From Pseudomonas schmalbachii (GTDB lineage Bacteria; Pseudomonadota; Gammaproteobacteria; Pseudomonadales; Pseudomonadaceae), in NCBI RefSeq assembly GCF_017589465.1, contig NZ_JAELYA010000004.1, positions 124,001 through 188,000 on the forward strand: 64,000 bases of DNA. Reading direction: 5' to 3'. The notes under the pieces are model-generated. The model did no database searches. It saw only the letters and a program-made list of their open reading frames with translations, and was not told where the DNA came from. Position 1 is the first letter of the stretch. Each line of letters starts with the position of its first letter. The position numbers and the translations under genes are program-made. Shown here in pieces: positions 49,179-60,509 of this stretch.

Positions 49179-50546
49179 ATGTCCCTAGAAGTCGTCATCC
49201 TCGCTGCCGGTCAGGGCACGCGTATGCGTTCGGCGCTGCCGAAGGTTCTTCATCCCATCGCCGGCAAACCGATGCTGGCCCATGTGATCGATACTGCGCG
49301 CAAGCTGCATCCCCAGCGCATTCACGTGGTGATCGGACATGGTGCGGAGCGGGTTCGCGAGAGTCTGCAGGCGGACGACCTCAACTTCGTGCTGCAGGCC
49401 GAACAGCTCGGCACCGGCCACGCGGTGGCCCAGGCGCTGCCGTTCCTAGAGGCCGACAAGGTGCTGATCCTCTACGGCGATGTGCCGCTGATCGAGCAAC
49501 CGACCCTGGAGCGCCTGTTGCAGGAGTCCACGCTGCTGCAACTGGCCCTGCTCACCGTCGAGCTGGCCGATCCTACCGGCTACGGACGCATCCTGCGTGA
49601 CGACAATGGCGAAGTACGCGCCATCGTCGAGCAGAAGGACGCGACGCCTGAGCAACGTGCGATTCGCGAGGGCAACACCGGCATTCTCGCCGTTCCGCGC
49701 GAACGTCTGGCCGGTTGGCTGGGGCGTCTGTCCAACCAGAATGCCCAGGGCGAGTACTACCTCACCGATGTCATCGCCATGGCCGTGGCTGATGGCCTGC
49801 GCGTGGCGACCGCCCAGCCGCAGGATGCCATGGAAGTACAAGGCGCCAACGATCGCCTGCAGCTTTCCGAGCTGGAGCGCCATCACCAGCAGCGCATCGC
49901 CCGCCGCCTGATGGCCCAGGGCGTGACCCTGCTCGATCCGGCGCGCTTCGATGTGCGCGGCGAGGTGAGCGTCGGCCGGGATGTGCAGATCGACATCAAC
50001 GTGATCCTTGAAGGCAAGGTGGTGATCGAGGACGAGGTTTCCATCGGCCCGAACTGCGTGATCAGGGACAGCACCCTGCGTCGGGGCGCCGTCATCAAGG
50101 CCAACAGCCACCTGGAAGGTGCTGTGGTCGGCGAAGGTGCCGATGTCGGTCCGTTCGCGCGCCTGCGTCCCGGCAGCGTGCTGGAGCAGCGCGCGCATGT
50201 GGGTAACTTCGTCGAGCTGAAGAACGCGCATCTGAACGACGGCGTGAAGGTCGGCCACCTGACCTACCTGGGCGACACCGAAGTCGGCAAGGACACCAAC
50301 ATCGGCGCCGGCACCATTACCTGCAACTACGACGGGGCCAACAAGTTCCGTACGGTGATCGGCGAGAATGCCTTCATCGGCTCCAACAGCTCTCTCGTCG
50401 CGCCTGTGGAAATCGGTGCCGGAGCCACGACTGGCGCGGGCTCGACCATTACCAGCGATGTGCCGGCGAACACCCTGGCGGTGGGCCGCGGCAAACAGCG
50501 GGTGATCGAGGGCTGGAAGCGCCCGGAAAAGATCAGGAAGCCCTGA
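49179..50546 (+). CDS. glmU: Bifunctional GlmU (GlcNAc-1-P uridyltransferase / GlcN-1-P acetyltransferase)
   Basis: 455 aa, makes UDP-GlcNAc. The N-terminal pyrophosphorylase domain has [20 protein letters not shown]. The C-terminal left-handed beta-helix has repeated hexapeptides ([20 protein letters not shown] onward) and [22 protein letters not shown] at 49179. In PAO1 the next genes are glmR/glmS; here it is a MarC protein. Confidence 0.97.
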   Translation: MSLEVVILAAGQGTRMRSALPKVLHPIAGKPMLAHVIDTARKLHPQRIHVVIGHGAERVRESLQADDLNFVLQAEQLGTGHAVAQALPFLEADKVLILYGDVPLIEQPTLERLLQESTLLQLALLTVELADPTGYGRILRDDNGEVRAIVEQKDATPEQRAIREGNTGILAVPRERLAGWLGRLSNQNAQGEYYLTDVIAMAVADGLRVATAQPQDAMEVQGANDRLQLSELERHHQQRIARRLMAQGVTLLDPARFDVRGEVSVGRDVQIDINVILEGKVVIEDEVSIGPNCVIRDSTLRRGAVIKANSHLEGAVVGEGADVGPFARLRPGSVLEQRAHVGNFVELKNAHLNDGVKVGHLTYLGDTEVGKDTNIGAGTITCNYDGANKFRTVIGENAFIGSNSSLVAPVEIGAGATTGAGSTITSDVPANTLAVGRGKQRVIEGWKRPEKIRKP

Positions 50547-50552
50547 TGCACG

Positions 50553-50588
50553 GAGCGGTTCGCCTGCCAGGCCGGCGGACCGCTTTCC
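50553..50588 (+). terminator. Probable terminator of glmU
   Basis: AGCGGTtCGCC ... GGCGgACCGCT followed by TTCC. Long stem with one mismatch and a short T stretch. Confidence 0.6.
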
Positions 50589-50735
50589 TGTCAGATGGCC
50601 GCCTTCTTGTGGATATCTTCTATCCTCAAGGTCGAACCAGGAAGCGTTCGGCTCGCCAACGTATTCACAGGGCTTATCCACAGCCCTGCAAACCCGGCGC
50701 AATGACGCCGGGGCTTTTCACCGGAGTCCAGGGAC

Positions 50736-51320
50736 ATGCTTGGCGTTGCCATCCTGATCTTTCTGATCACTGACCCGTTCGGCAACATCGCCGTATTCCT
50801 TGCCGCGCTGAAGTCGGTGCCCGCAGAGCGACGCCTGAAGGTAGCGCTGCGCGAACTGCTGCTCGCCCTCGGCCTGCTGCTGCTGTTCCTGACCCTCGGC
50901 GAACACATCCTCACCGGGCTCGGCCTGTCGCGGGAAGCCACCGGGATCGCCGGCGGGATCATCCTGTTCGTCGTCGCCATGCGCCTGATCTTCCCGACGC
51001 CCCAGGGCGTGCTCGGCGACATGCCGGACAACGAACCGCTGCTGGTGCCGCTGGCCACCCCGGCGGTGGCGGGGCCGTCGGCGCTGGCGATGCTGATCAC
51101 CCTGCGCACTACCTACACTGGTCCCTTGTGGGAGCTTTACCTGGCGGTGATCCTGGCCTGGGCGGCAACGGCGCTGATCCTCCTGCAGGCATCGTTCCTC
51201 CAGCGCTTCCTCGGGCCGCGCGGCCTGACCGCGGTGGAGCGCCTGGCCGGCATGTTGCTGATCATGCTCAGTGTCAACATGCTCCTCGAGAACCTGCGTA
51301 GCGTCCTGCACATCAGCTGA
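50736..51320 (+). CDS. MarC/YhgN-family integral membrane protein
   Basis: 194 aa with six hydrophobic segments (MLGVAILIFLITDPFGNIAV, LLLALGLLLLFLTLGEHIL, GIAGGIILFVVAMRLIFPTP, PLATPAVAGPSALAMLITL, YLAVILAWAATALILLQASF, GMLLIMLSVNMLLENL). Conserved DPFGN and TPAVAGPSA motifs. Function not established for the family despite the MarC name. ampDh2 follows after 15 bp. A perfect DnaA box lies 54 bp upstream (50674-50682). Confidence 0.88.
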   Translation: MLGVAILIFLITDPFGNIAVFLAALKSVPAERRLKVALRELLLALGLLLLFLTLGEHILTGLGLSREATGIAGGIILFVVAMRLIFPTPQGVLGDMPDNEPLLVPLATPAVAGPSALAMLITLRTTYTGPLWELYLAVILAWAATALILLQASFLQRFLGPRGLTAVERLAGMLLIMLSVNMLLENLRSVLHIS

Positions 51321-51335
51321 TCCACGGGAGCCGAC

Positions 51336-52112
51336 ATGCGTCATCTGTTCGTTGCCCTCGCCGCATTGCTACTCGTCGGTTGCGCCGACAAGGGGCTGCG
51401 CATCGACACCTCGCACGTCGCGGTCAGCCAGGACAGCCGCGTGCAGTACGTGGTCATCCACTACACCTCGACCAACCAGGCGCGCTCGCTGTCCCTGCTG
51501 ACCCACGCTGAAGTGAGCGCCCACTACCTGATCGGCAACGACCCGCCGACCATCTACCAACTGGTCGACGAGAACCGCCGGGCCTGGCACGCCGGCGCCA
51601 GCGAGTGGCAGGGTCGTACCTGGCTGAACGCCACCTCGATCGGCATCGAGCTGGTCAATCCCGGCTATCGCGAGACACCGGACGGGCGCATCTGGGCGCC
51701 ATACCCGGACGCGCAGATCGACGCGCTGATCCTGCTGCTCAAGGACATCGTCAAGCGCCAGGGCATCACCCCCGACCACATCCTCGGCCACAGCGACATC
51801 GCCCCGCAGCGCAAGGTCGATCCGGGGCCGTTGTTCCCCTGGAAGCGCCTGGCCGATGCCGGACTTATCCACTGGCCGAAACCGGCCGATGTGCTGCGTC
51901 ATCTCGCCGAGCTGAAAGGGCAGTTGCCGAGCGCGGGCTGGTTCCAGCAGGAACTCGCCCGGCATGGCTATGCGATACCGCAGAACGGGCAACTGGACCA
52001 GGCGACGCGCAACGTGATCGCCGCCTTCCAGATGCGCTACCGGCAGCAACTGTTCGACGGCCAGCCGGATCTGGAAACCGCGGCCCTGCTGCTGGCCGTC
52101 CCCACATCCTGA
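51336..52112 (+). CDS. ampDh2: N-acetylmuramoyl-L-alanine amidase lipoprotein (AmpDh2-like)
   Basis: 258 aa. Lipoprotein signal with lipobox LLVGC (Cys16), then an Amidase_2 domain: zinc ligands in YVVIHYTS and HILGHSDIAPQRKVDPGP, with AHYLIGNDPPTIYQLV and AWHAGASEWQG. C-terminal peptidoglycan-binding domain from about residue 200 (WFQQELARHGYAIPQNGQLD). Probably outer-membrane anchored, cleaving peptide stems from peptidoglycan. Neighbourhood with kinB-algB matches ampDh2 (PA5485). Converges with kinB with only 5 bp between stop codons. Confidence 0.92.
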   Translation: MRHLFVALAALLLVGCADKGLRIDTSHVAVSQDSRVQYVVIHYTSTNQARSLSLLTHAEVSAHYLIGNDPPTIYQLVDENRRAWHAGASEWQGRTWLNATSIGIELVNPGYRETPDGRIWAPYPDAQIDALILLLKDIVKRQGITPDHILGHSDIAPQRKVDPGPLFPWKRLADAGLIHWPKPADVLRHLAELKGQLPSAGWFQQELARHGYAIPQNGQLDQATRNVIAAFQMRYRQQLFDGQPDLETAALLLAVPTS

Positions 52113-52117
52113 GGACG

Positions 52118-53910
52118 TCAGGTTAGCGGCAGCGAGATGGAAAAGCGGGTGCCCTTGCCCGGCTGCGAGCGCACGCTGATGCGCCCGCCGTGCAGTTGCA
52201 CGATCTCCTTGCACAGCGCCAGCCCAAGCCCCGCCCCGCCTTTCTTGTGGCCGACCTGGACGAAAGGTTCGAAGATCCGTCCCTGCTGGCTGTAGGGAAT
52301 GCCTTCGCCCGAGTCTTCCACGGCGATGGCCAGGCGCTCGCCCTGGCGCAGGGCCTGGATGCGGATCTCGCCGCCCGATGGGGTGTGCCGCAGGGCGTTG
52401 CCCAGCAGGTTGTCGAGTACCCGCTCGATCTGCAGGTGATCGAGGTTGAGGTTGGGCAGCGTGTCGTCGGCGTCGAGTTCCAGGCGGATCTCGCGGCTTT
52501 CGGCCTGCTCGGCGAAGCGCTTGCGGACTTCGCCAAGCAGCTCCGGCACCTGGCACGGCTGCAGTTCGAGCTTCTGCAGGCCGCTCTGGTAGCGCGAGAA
52601 GTTCAGCAGGTCGTTGATCAGCCGGACCAGCCGGTGCATTTCCTCGTCGACCGTCTGCATCAGGTCCTGCTCGCGGGATTCGGCGGGAAACTTCAGGCGC
52701 TCCTGCAGCAGGCCGAAGGCCATGTGCATGCCGGTCACCGGTGTGCGCAACTCGTGGGAAGCCCGCAGGACGAACTCGCTGCGCACGCGCTCGAAGTTGC
52801 GCTGCTCGGTGACGTCGCGAACCACCATCACCGCGCCGATGTTGCGTCCATCGTCATGGGTCACGGCGGTCATGCTCCAGGCCAGCAGACGGGTTTCGCC
52901 GTCGATCTCCACCGTCAGGTCCTCCGGCGTGCCCTCCTGGGTGCCGCCGCGCAGTACGTGCAGGGTCGTCTCGGCCAGATCCGGGTTGTCGAGGATGCTG
53001 CCGAGTTCGCGTCCCTGCGGATCGCCCTGGGAGAACAGCTGCCGGATGGCGACCGGATTGGCGTGTTCGACCCGGCCCATGCGGTCGAGTATCACCAGGC
53101 CGTCGTTGATGCTGTCGAGCACCGCCTGCAGGCGCTTGCGCCCCTGGTCGAGGGCTTCGATGTTGGTCGCCTTGTACTGGCGCAGCGCCTCGGCCATCAG
53201 GCCGAAACGGCGGATCAGCGAGGCCATCTCCGCCACGGTGGAAATCGGCAGGGTGACGTCGAAATCGCCCTGGCCGATCTTGTCCGCCGCCTTCGCCATG
53301 GTCTCGATGGGCGCACCGAAGCGACGGGCGATGCTGTGCGCGGTGACGAAACCGATCAGCAGGATGGCGATGCCGACGATGCCCAGCAGCCCGGCGCTCA
53401 GCCAGGCGCGGTTGCGCGATTGCCGTTCGCTGCTGGCGATGTTCTGGAACGCATATTCGGACAACGCCTGCAGTCGGCCACGGAGAAGATCGAGGCCGCG
53501 GCTGAGTTCGTCGTCATCCAGCAGGTTCGGGTGCGGCAGGCCCGCCAGCGTCGCATCCTCCATGAAGGAGCGGCTGGCCCGGTCGATTTCGGCGTAGAGC
53601 TGCCGCTCCGTTTCGTTCTGCGCCTGCCCGCTGCCCTGTTCGAGGGCCGTGCGGAACTGCTCCTGGGCACTGGCGAGGCGGGCCGGGTTCGGCTTCTCGC
53701 TGAGGATCACCACCAGCTGGTCGCCCAGCGCCTGGCGCAGGCGCTGGCTGATCTCGATGGTGGCGAAGTTCTGCGCAATACCCTTTTCCTGATCCCGCCC
53801 CATCTGCACGACGCTGAACAGCCCGAGCAGCAGCCCCAGCAGAGCGACCGTTATCAGCGCCGAGATGCTGAGGAACAGCCGCGTGCGCAGGGTCATCGGG
53901 ATGGGCAGGT

Positions 53911-53914
<4 letters not shown>
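52118..53914 (-). CDS. kinB: Sensor histidine kinase KinB
   Basis: 598 aa inner-membrane sensor. TM1 (LFLSISALITVALLGLLLGL), periplasmic helical sensor (residues 40-170), TM2 (AGLLGIVGIAILLIGFVTAH), HAMP, a PAS domain (about 260-370), HisKA with phospho-acceptor His387 in FVLRASHELRTP, and HATPase_c with GGAGLGLALCKEI. GTG start at 53914 overlaps the algB stop (GTGA). Controls alginate, virulence and carbon responses with AlgB in P. aeruginosa. Confidence 0.95.
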
Positions 53915-55254
<1,340 letters not shown>

Positions 55255-55547
55255 TCGGGTGGTTCCTCGTCTTTTTTCCTTGGTTGTTTCTTAGTCAAAG
55301 AAAATTCGTGCAAGTTGCAGGTAAGAGGCGCCAGCGGAAAGCGGAGGAAAACCACGGGGAAAGATTGCAAAACGCACGACCGACAGAGAGGAATCGTGCA
55401 GGATGCGTCCCGGGTGTTTTTGTTAAGTAGTTGATTGAAAAGTAAAAACTCAAGGTCAAACAGATGGCATGCGGTGTGCGTCGAAAAGCACAAGGGAGCG
55501 ACCTGCGGTTTCGCTCCAGTTCGAAAGCGCAGAAGAGGAGAAACCCC

Positions 55548-55709
55548 ATGCTGAGCTGGGCACTGACATTCCTGATCATCGCAATCATTGCCGGCGTACT
55601 TGGTTTCGCAGGTATCGCCGGCACCGCGGCGGGTATCGCCAAGATTCTCTTCGTGTTGTTCCTGGTGCTGTTCATCGTCTCCTTCATCATGGGGCGGCGC
55701 AGTGGCTAG
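55548..55709 (+). CDS. DUF1328 small membrane protein
   Basis: 53 aa, two hydrophobic helices ([20 protein letters not shown] and [18 protein letters not shown]) linked by [10 protein letters not shown], the DUF1328/YtjA pattern. ATG at 55548 has AGAGGAG upstream. Homologues are stress-induced but of unknown function. The 293 bp upstream (55255-55547) hold no other gene; TGGCATG-N4-GTGC at 55465-55479 has sigma54 GG-N10-GC spacing, a weak match. Confidence 0.88.
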   Translation: MLSWALTFLIIAIIAGVLGFAGIAGTAAGIAKILFVLFLVLFIVSFIMGRRSG

Positions 55710-55721
55710 GCCTTGCAAATA

Positions 55722-55737
55722 CGGCACGACAATTGCC
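55722..55737 (+). promoter_or_regulatory. Candidate sigma54 promoter
   Basis: CGGCACGACAATTGCC: GG (55723) and GC (55735) are separated by exactly 10 nt, and GGCACG-N4-TTGC is the consensus core. Located 13 bp after the DUF1328 stop, pointing into a 400-bp gene-free gap. Confidence 0.72.
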
Positions 55738-55747
55738 TGAAATAATC

Positions 55748-55975
55748 CAGCAGAGGCTGGAACGAAACATGGAGCAGCCCGGTCGGATGACGGGCGCACG
55801 GCCAGGGGGCCGGGACGCTCTGGATGATGTCGGTCCGGAGCGACCCAGGGGTACAGGGGGTACCTCCGCTACGGCGGGCCGGGCCGGGAGAAAGGCCGCG
55901 ACGGAGTCCACGCATCAGCGTGTTCGCACGGTGCCGCGTGGACTCCGAAGGGCCTGAATCCGCAACGGATCAGGC
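55748..55975 (+). ncRNA. Candidate structured small RNA with GGA/AGGGG loops
   Basis: Starts about 12 nt after the sigma54 element. Successive hairpins: CCAG-CAGAGG-CTGG (55747), CCCG-GTCGGATGA-CGGG (55778), GGTC-CGGAGC-GACC (55832), GGTAC-AGGGG-GTACC (55850), a 12-bp perfect stem CGGAGTCCACGC/GCGTGGACTCCG (55902-55947) and GCCTG-ATCCG/CGGAT-CAGGC (55952-55975). Several loops present GGA or GGGG, as in RsmA/CsrA-binding RNAs. No T-run terminator was found, so the 3' end is uncertain. No ORF in 55710-56114 is credible. Confidence 0.55.
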
Positions 55976-56114
55976 ACCATGTTCCTTCCTGCAAGCCTGT
56001 CGTACGCACTCCATCCCGATTCCCCACTGGCAGCGTTTCCTCCACCAGTACTGCGGAATATTTCCCGTTCCCGTCAGCGGCCAGGACCAGCGCCTGTGGA
56101 TATCTCGCGCCGCC

Positions 56115-56711
56115 TCATTGCTGACGGACGGTCAGCCCCGCCACGTGTTCGCCCTGGAAACGCGCCAGGGCCAGTTCCTTCTCGCTTGGCTGGCGCGAGC
56201 CATCCGCGCCGGCGATGGTCGCCGCGCCGTACGGCGAGCCGGCTCGCAGTTCGCTGATATCAGTCAATTCCGGCGCGCTGTAGGGCAGTCCTACAATCAC
56301 CATCCCGTGATGCGCCAGGGTGTGCCAGAAGGATGTGATGGTGGTTTCGCCACCGCCGCCGGTTCCGGTGGAGGTGAACACGCTGGCGAACTTGCCGATC
56401 AGCGCACCCTTTACCCACAGGCCGCCGGTCTGGTCGAGGAAGGTGCGCATCTGCCCGGCCATGTTGCCGAAGCGGGTGGGCGAACCGAACAGGATCGCAT
56501 CGTAGTCCGCCAGTTCCTGCGCGCTTGCCACCGGAGCCTTCTGGTCGAGCTTCGCACCGGCATTGCGGGCGATGTCCTCGGGCATGGTTTCCGGCACGCG
56601 CTTGATGGTCACTTCGACGCCGGGAACCTTGCGGGCACCTTCAGCCACGGCTTCGGCCATGCGTTCGATATGTCCGTACATCGAGTAGTACAGGACCAGG
56701 ATCTTCTTCAT
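56115..56711 (-). CDS. wrbA: NAD(P)H:quinone oxidoreductase type IV (WrbA)
   Basis: 198 aa flavodoxin-like FMN protein performing two-electron quinone reduction. FMN motifs [40 protein letters not shown] and [14 protein letters not shown] at 56711 with GGAGGAG upstream. Stands alone, divergent from gltP. Confidence 0.95.
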   Translation of the reverse strand: MKKILVLYYSMYGHIERMAEAVAEGARKVPGVEVTIKRVPETMPEDIARNAGAKLDQKAPVASAQELADYDAILFGSPTRFGNMAGQMRTFLDQTGGLWVKGALIGKFASVFTSTGTGGGGETTITSFWHTLAHHGMVIVGLPYSAPELTDISELRAGSPYGAATIAGADGSRQPSEKELALARFQGEHVAGLTVRQQ

Positions 56712-56920
56712 CGGGAGCTCCTCCTTATCAGGGACGACAGCCAGTGACGGCCGGACTGTTCCAGCCTAGACGGCTTTCCATGCCTCCGCGCAAGCGGGCT
56801 CCAGCCCGGCAACCCATGCCGGAAATCAACTCTGGATGAAGCTGGAACCATGGTTTTGTTTGCTTTTCCCTATGCCGATTACGCATGGGGTAGCCATTTA
56901 AGGCATTAGACGCAGGAGGA

Positions 56921-56948
56921 GGGCGTATGAATGATTGCGCCCTTTTTT
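56921..56948 (+). terminator. Terminator-like hairpin (possible attenuator) upstream of gltP
   Basis: GGGCG - 12-nt loop - CGCCC followed by TTTTTT (56943-56948). It overlaps the first codons of the leader ORF at 56927, so translation of that ORF could block its formation. Confidence 0.5.
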
Positions 56949-57010
56949 CGCTGGCCGCGGGCACTCCGCCGGCACAGCGGACTCCCGGCTTCCACAAGAA
57001 TCAAGGGTGA
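56927..57010 (+). CDS. 27-codon leader ORF upstream of gltP
   Basis: ATG at 56927 with an excellent GGAGGAGGG ribosome site. Begins MNDCALFSLAAGTPPAQ and ends TGA at 57008-57010, 5 nt before the gltP ATG, so it could be translationally coupled to gltP. The terminator-like hairpin lies across its first codons. No known family. Rest of the 56712-57015 gap: nothing else seen. Confidence 0.45.
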   Translation: MNDCALFSLAAGTPPAQRTPGFHKNQG

Positions 57011-57015
57011 CTCAC

Positions 57016-58346
<1,331 letters not shown>

Positions 58347-58350
<4 letters not shown>

Positions 58351-58429
58351 GTTGGTGCTGAGCTTGCGAAGCCCAACGGTGCAACGGTTCGGCAGATGTT
58401 GGGCTTCGCTGCGCTCAGCGCCAACCTAC
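58347..58429. repeat. REP pair, family C
   Basis: Inverted GTAGGTTGG(T/C)GCTGA units, heads outward. The first GTAG supplies the gltP stop codon. First REP element after a 34-kb stretch without any. Confidence 0.86.
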
Positions 58430-58456
58430 GCTCCTACGCTGCGATAAGTTATCCAC

Positions 58457-58482
58457 AAGGCCCCGGCATTGTCCGGGGCCTT
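58457..58482 (+). terminator. Hairpin after gltP
   Basis: AAGGCCCCGG-CATTGT-CCGGGGCCTT, a perfect 10-bp stem; only a weak T stretch follows. Immediately preceded by a perfect DnaA box (58449-58457). Confidence 0.6.
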
Positions 58483-58550
58483 GGCGTTTCTGGCGCCGGG
58501 GCGGTCCGGGCCGCTATCATCCGGGCCATTCGCAATGGGGGAAAGGAATC

Positions 58551-59780
58551 ATGCTCAACGGCCTCTGGCTGAGCTTTTTCGTGGTCGCCGCGGTGACGGC
58601 GCTGGCGCGCTGGCTGCTCGGTGGCGAGGCGACGGTGTTCGCCGCCATGGTGGAAAGCCTGTTCGCCATGGCCAAGCTGTCGGTCGAAGTGATGGTCCTG
58701 CTGTTCGGCACCCTGACCCTCTGGCTCGGCTTCCTGCGCATCGCCGAGAAGGCCGGCCTGGTGGACGCGCTGGCGCGGCTGCTGGGACCGCTGTTCCGCC
58801 GGTTGATGCCGGAAGTGCCGGCCGGCCACCCGGCCATCGGCCTGATCACCCTCAACTTCGCCGCCAACGGCCTGGGCCTGGACAACGCCGCCACTCCCAT
58901 CGGCCTCAAGGCGATGAAGGCCCTGCAGGAGCTCAACCCGAGCCAGAACACGGCGAGCAACGCGCAGATCCTCTTCCTCGTGCTCAACGCCTCGTCGCTG
59001 ACCCTGCTGCCGGTGACCATCTTCATGTACCGCGCACAGCAGGGGGCGCCCGACCCGACCCTGGTGTTCCTGCCGATCCTCCTGGCCACCAGCGCCTCGA
59101 CCCTCGCTGGCCTGCTCTCGGTGGCCGTGGTGCAGCGCTTGCGCCTGTGGGACCCGGTGGTGCTGGCCTATCTGATCCCCGGCGCGCTGCTGCTCGGCGC
59201 CTTCATGGCGCTGCTCGCCGGCATGTCTTCCGTCGCGCTGGCGCACCTCTCCTCGCTGCTCGGCAACCTGACCCTGTTCAGCCTGATCGTGCTGTTCCTG
59301 GTCCTCGGCAGGCTGAAGAAGGTGCCGGTCTACGAAACCTTCATCGACGGCGCCAAGGAAGGCTTCGACGTCGCCAGGAACCTGTTGCCCTATCTGGTGG
59401 CGATGCTCTGCGCGGTCGGCGTGCTGCGCTCTTCCGGGGCACTGGAAGGAGTGCTCGACGGCCTGCGCTGGGCGGCCGAGGGGTTCGGCTGGGATACCCG
59501 CTTCGTCGACGCCCTGCCCACCGCGCTGGTCAAGCCGTTCTCCGGCAGCGCCGCGCGCGCCATGCTGCTGGAAACCATGCAGAACCACGGTGTGGACAGT
59601 TTCCCGGCGCTGCTGGCGGCCACCGTCCAGGGCAGTACTGAAACCACTTTCTATGTGCTGGCGGTGTACTTCGGTGCCGTCGGTATCCAGCGTGCGCGAC
59701 ATGCGGTGGGCTGTGCGCTGCTCGCCGACCTGGCCGGGGTGCTGGCCTCCATTGCGGTGTGCTACTGGTTCTTCGGCTGA
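58551..59780 (+). CDS. Nucleoside-recognition (Gate) domain membrane protein, SpmA-SpmB fusion type
   Basis: 409 aa, about ten hydrophobic segments. Two Gate domains in tandem: LNFAANGLGLDNAATPIGLK (SpmA-like half) and ALVKPFSGSAARAMLLETMQ with TVQGSTETTFYVLAVYFGAV (SpmB-like half). In sporeformers SpmA and SpmB are separate; Pseudomonas is a non-sporeformer, so the role here is unknown (solute transport is likely). ATG at 58551 behind GGAAAGG. Confidence 0.88.
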   Translation: MLNGLWLSFFVVAAVTALARWLLGGEATVFAAMVESLFAMAKLSVEVMVLLFGTLTLWLGFLRIAEKAGLVDALARLLGPLFRRLMPEVPAGHPAIGLITLNFAANGLGLDNAATPIGLKAMKALQELNPSQNTASNAQILFLVLNASSLTLLPVTIFMYRAQQGAPDPTLVFLPILLATSASTLAGLLSVAVVQRLRLWDPVVLAYLIPGALLLGAFMALLAGMSSVALAHLSSLLGNLTLFSLIVLFLVLGRLKKVPVYETFIDGAKEGFDVARNLLPYLVAMLCAVGVLRSSGALEGVLDGLRWAAEGFGWDTRFVDALPTALVKPFSGSAARAMLLETMQNHGVDSFPALLAATVQGSTETTFYVLAVYFGAVGIQRARHAVGCALLADLAGVLASIAVCYWFFG

Positions 59781-59838
59781 TGGCATATCTGCCAAAGATG
59801 GCGAATATCCTGTCGGACAGGCGGTTAGCCGGAGCGGT

Positions 59839-59852
59839 TTGACGTCAGTCAA
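59839..59852 (+). promoter_or_regulatory. Candidate Anr/Dnr box
   Basis: TTGACGTCAGTCAA, that is TTGAC-N4-GTCAA, a symmetric FNR-type site whose centre is 74 bp before the GNAT start codon. The perfect symmetry supports a real site; TTGAC/GTCAA halves are less common than TTGAT/ATCAA. Confidence 0.5.
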
Positions 59853-59919
59853 CGGGGGCCGGCGAGGGGAAGCGTACAAAGGTGGAATTCAAATCCCACT
59901 ACCCCTTTGGAGGCACATC

Positions 59920-60477
59920 ATGCCGACTAGCCAAGCCAACGCAGTAGCCGAAAAGTTCGCCGCTGTATCGGGCGATCATTGGATCGAAGAACTCGACGAC
60001 GGCAGTCACGTTCTGATCCGTCCACTGCGTGCGGAAGACCGTGATCGCGAGCGGGATTTCCTCAATCGCCTGTCCCCGGTCACCCGTCGCCTGCGTTTCC
60101 AGGGCGAGGTCAAGGTCAGCGAATCGCTGCTCGACCACCTGATGAATGTGGATTACGCGCACTCCATGGCGTTCATCGCCCTGGTGCACGACGATGGCGA
60201 GCTGCGCGAGATCGGTGTGAGCCGTTATGCGGATACCGGTGACGGGCGCGAGTGCGAATGCGCGGTGACCATCGCCGACGACTGGCAGCGGCTTGGCCTG
60301 GACCTGGCACTGATGCGTCATCTGATCGACGTGGCGCGGCGCAACGGCTTCGAGCAGATGGTCTCCTACGATTCCGCAGCCGATGCGCGCATGCGTGAAC
60401 TGGCCGGCAAGCTTGGCTTCCACGCGGTGCTCAACCCGCACGATGCCTGCCAGGTGACCCGCTGCCTGGAGCTGTAA
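59920..60477 (+). CDS. GNAT-family N-acetyltransferase
   Basis: 185 aa. Single GNAT domain: IRPLRAEDRDRERDFLNRLS, then ECECAVTIADDWQRLGLDLA (acetyl-CoA loop region, with Q/RxxGxG/A partly degenerate: QRLGLDL) and GFEQMVSYDSAADARMRELA. Homologous in position to PA5475. The protein substrate is unknown. ATG at 59920 behind TTGGAGG. Converges with the M16 peptidase (32-bp gap). Confidence 0.87.
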   Translation: MPTSQANAVAEKFAAVSGDHWIEELDDGSHVLIRPLRAEDRDRERDFLNRLSPVTRRLRFQGEVKVSESLLDHLMNVDYAHSMAFIALVHDDGELREIGVSRYADTGDGRECECAVTIADDWQRLGLDLALMRHLIDVARRNGFEQMVSYDSAADARMRELAGKLGFHAVLNPHDACQVTRCLEL

Positions 60478-60509
60478 CGGCCGTCAGCCCTTCCTCCTTC
60501 CTGCGCCGC

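Noticed and set aside
51861..51872. DnaA-box-like TTATCCACT in ampDh2 (and TTATCCACC at 39363)
   Set aside because: One mismatch in the final position; excluded from the count of perfect boxes.
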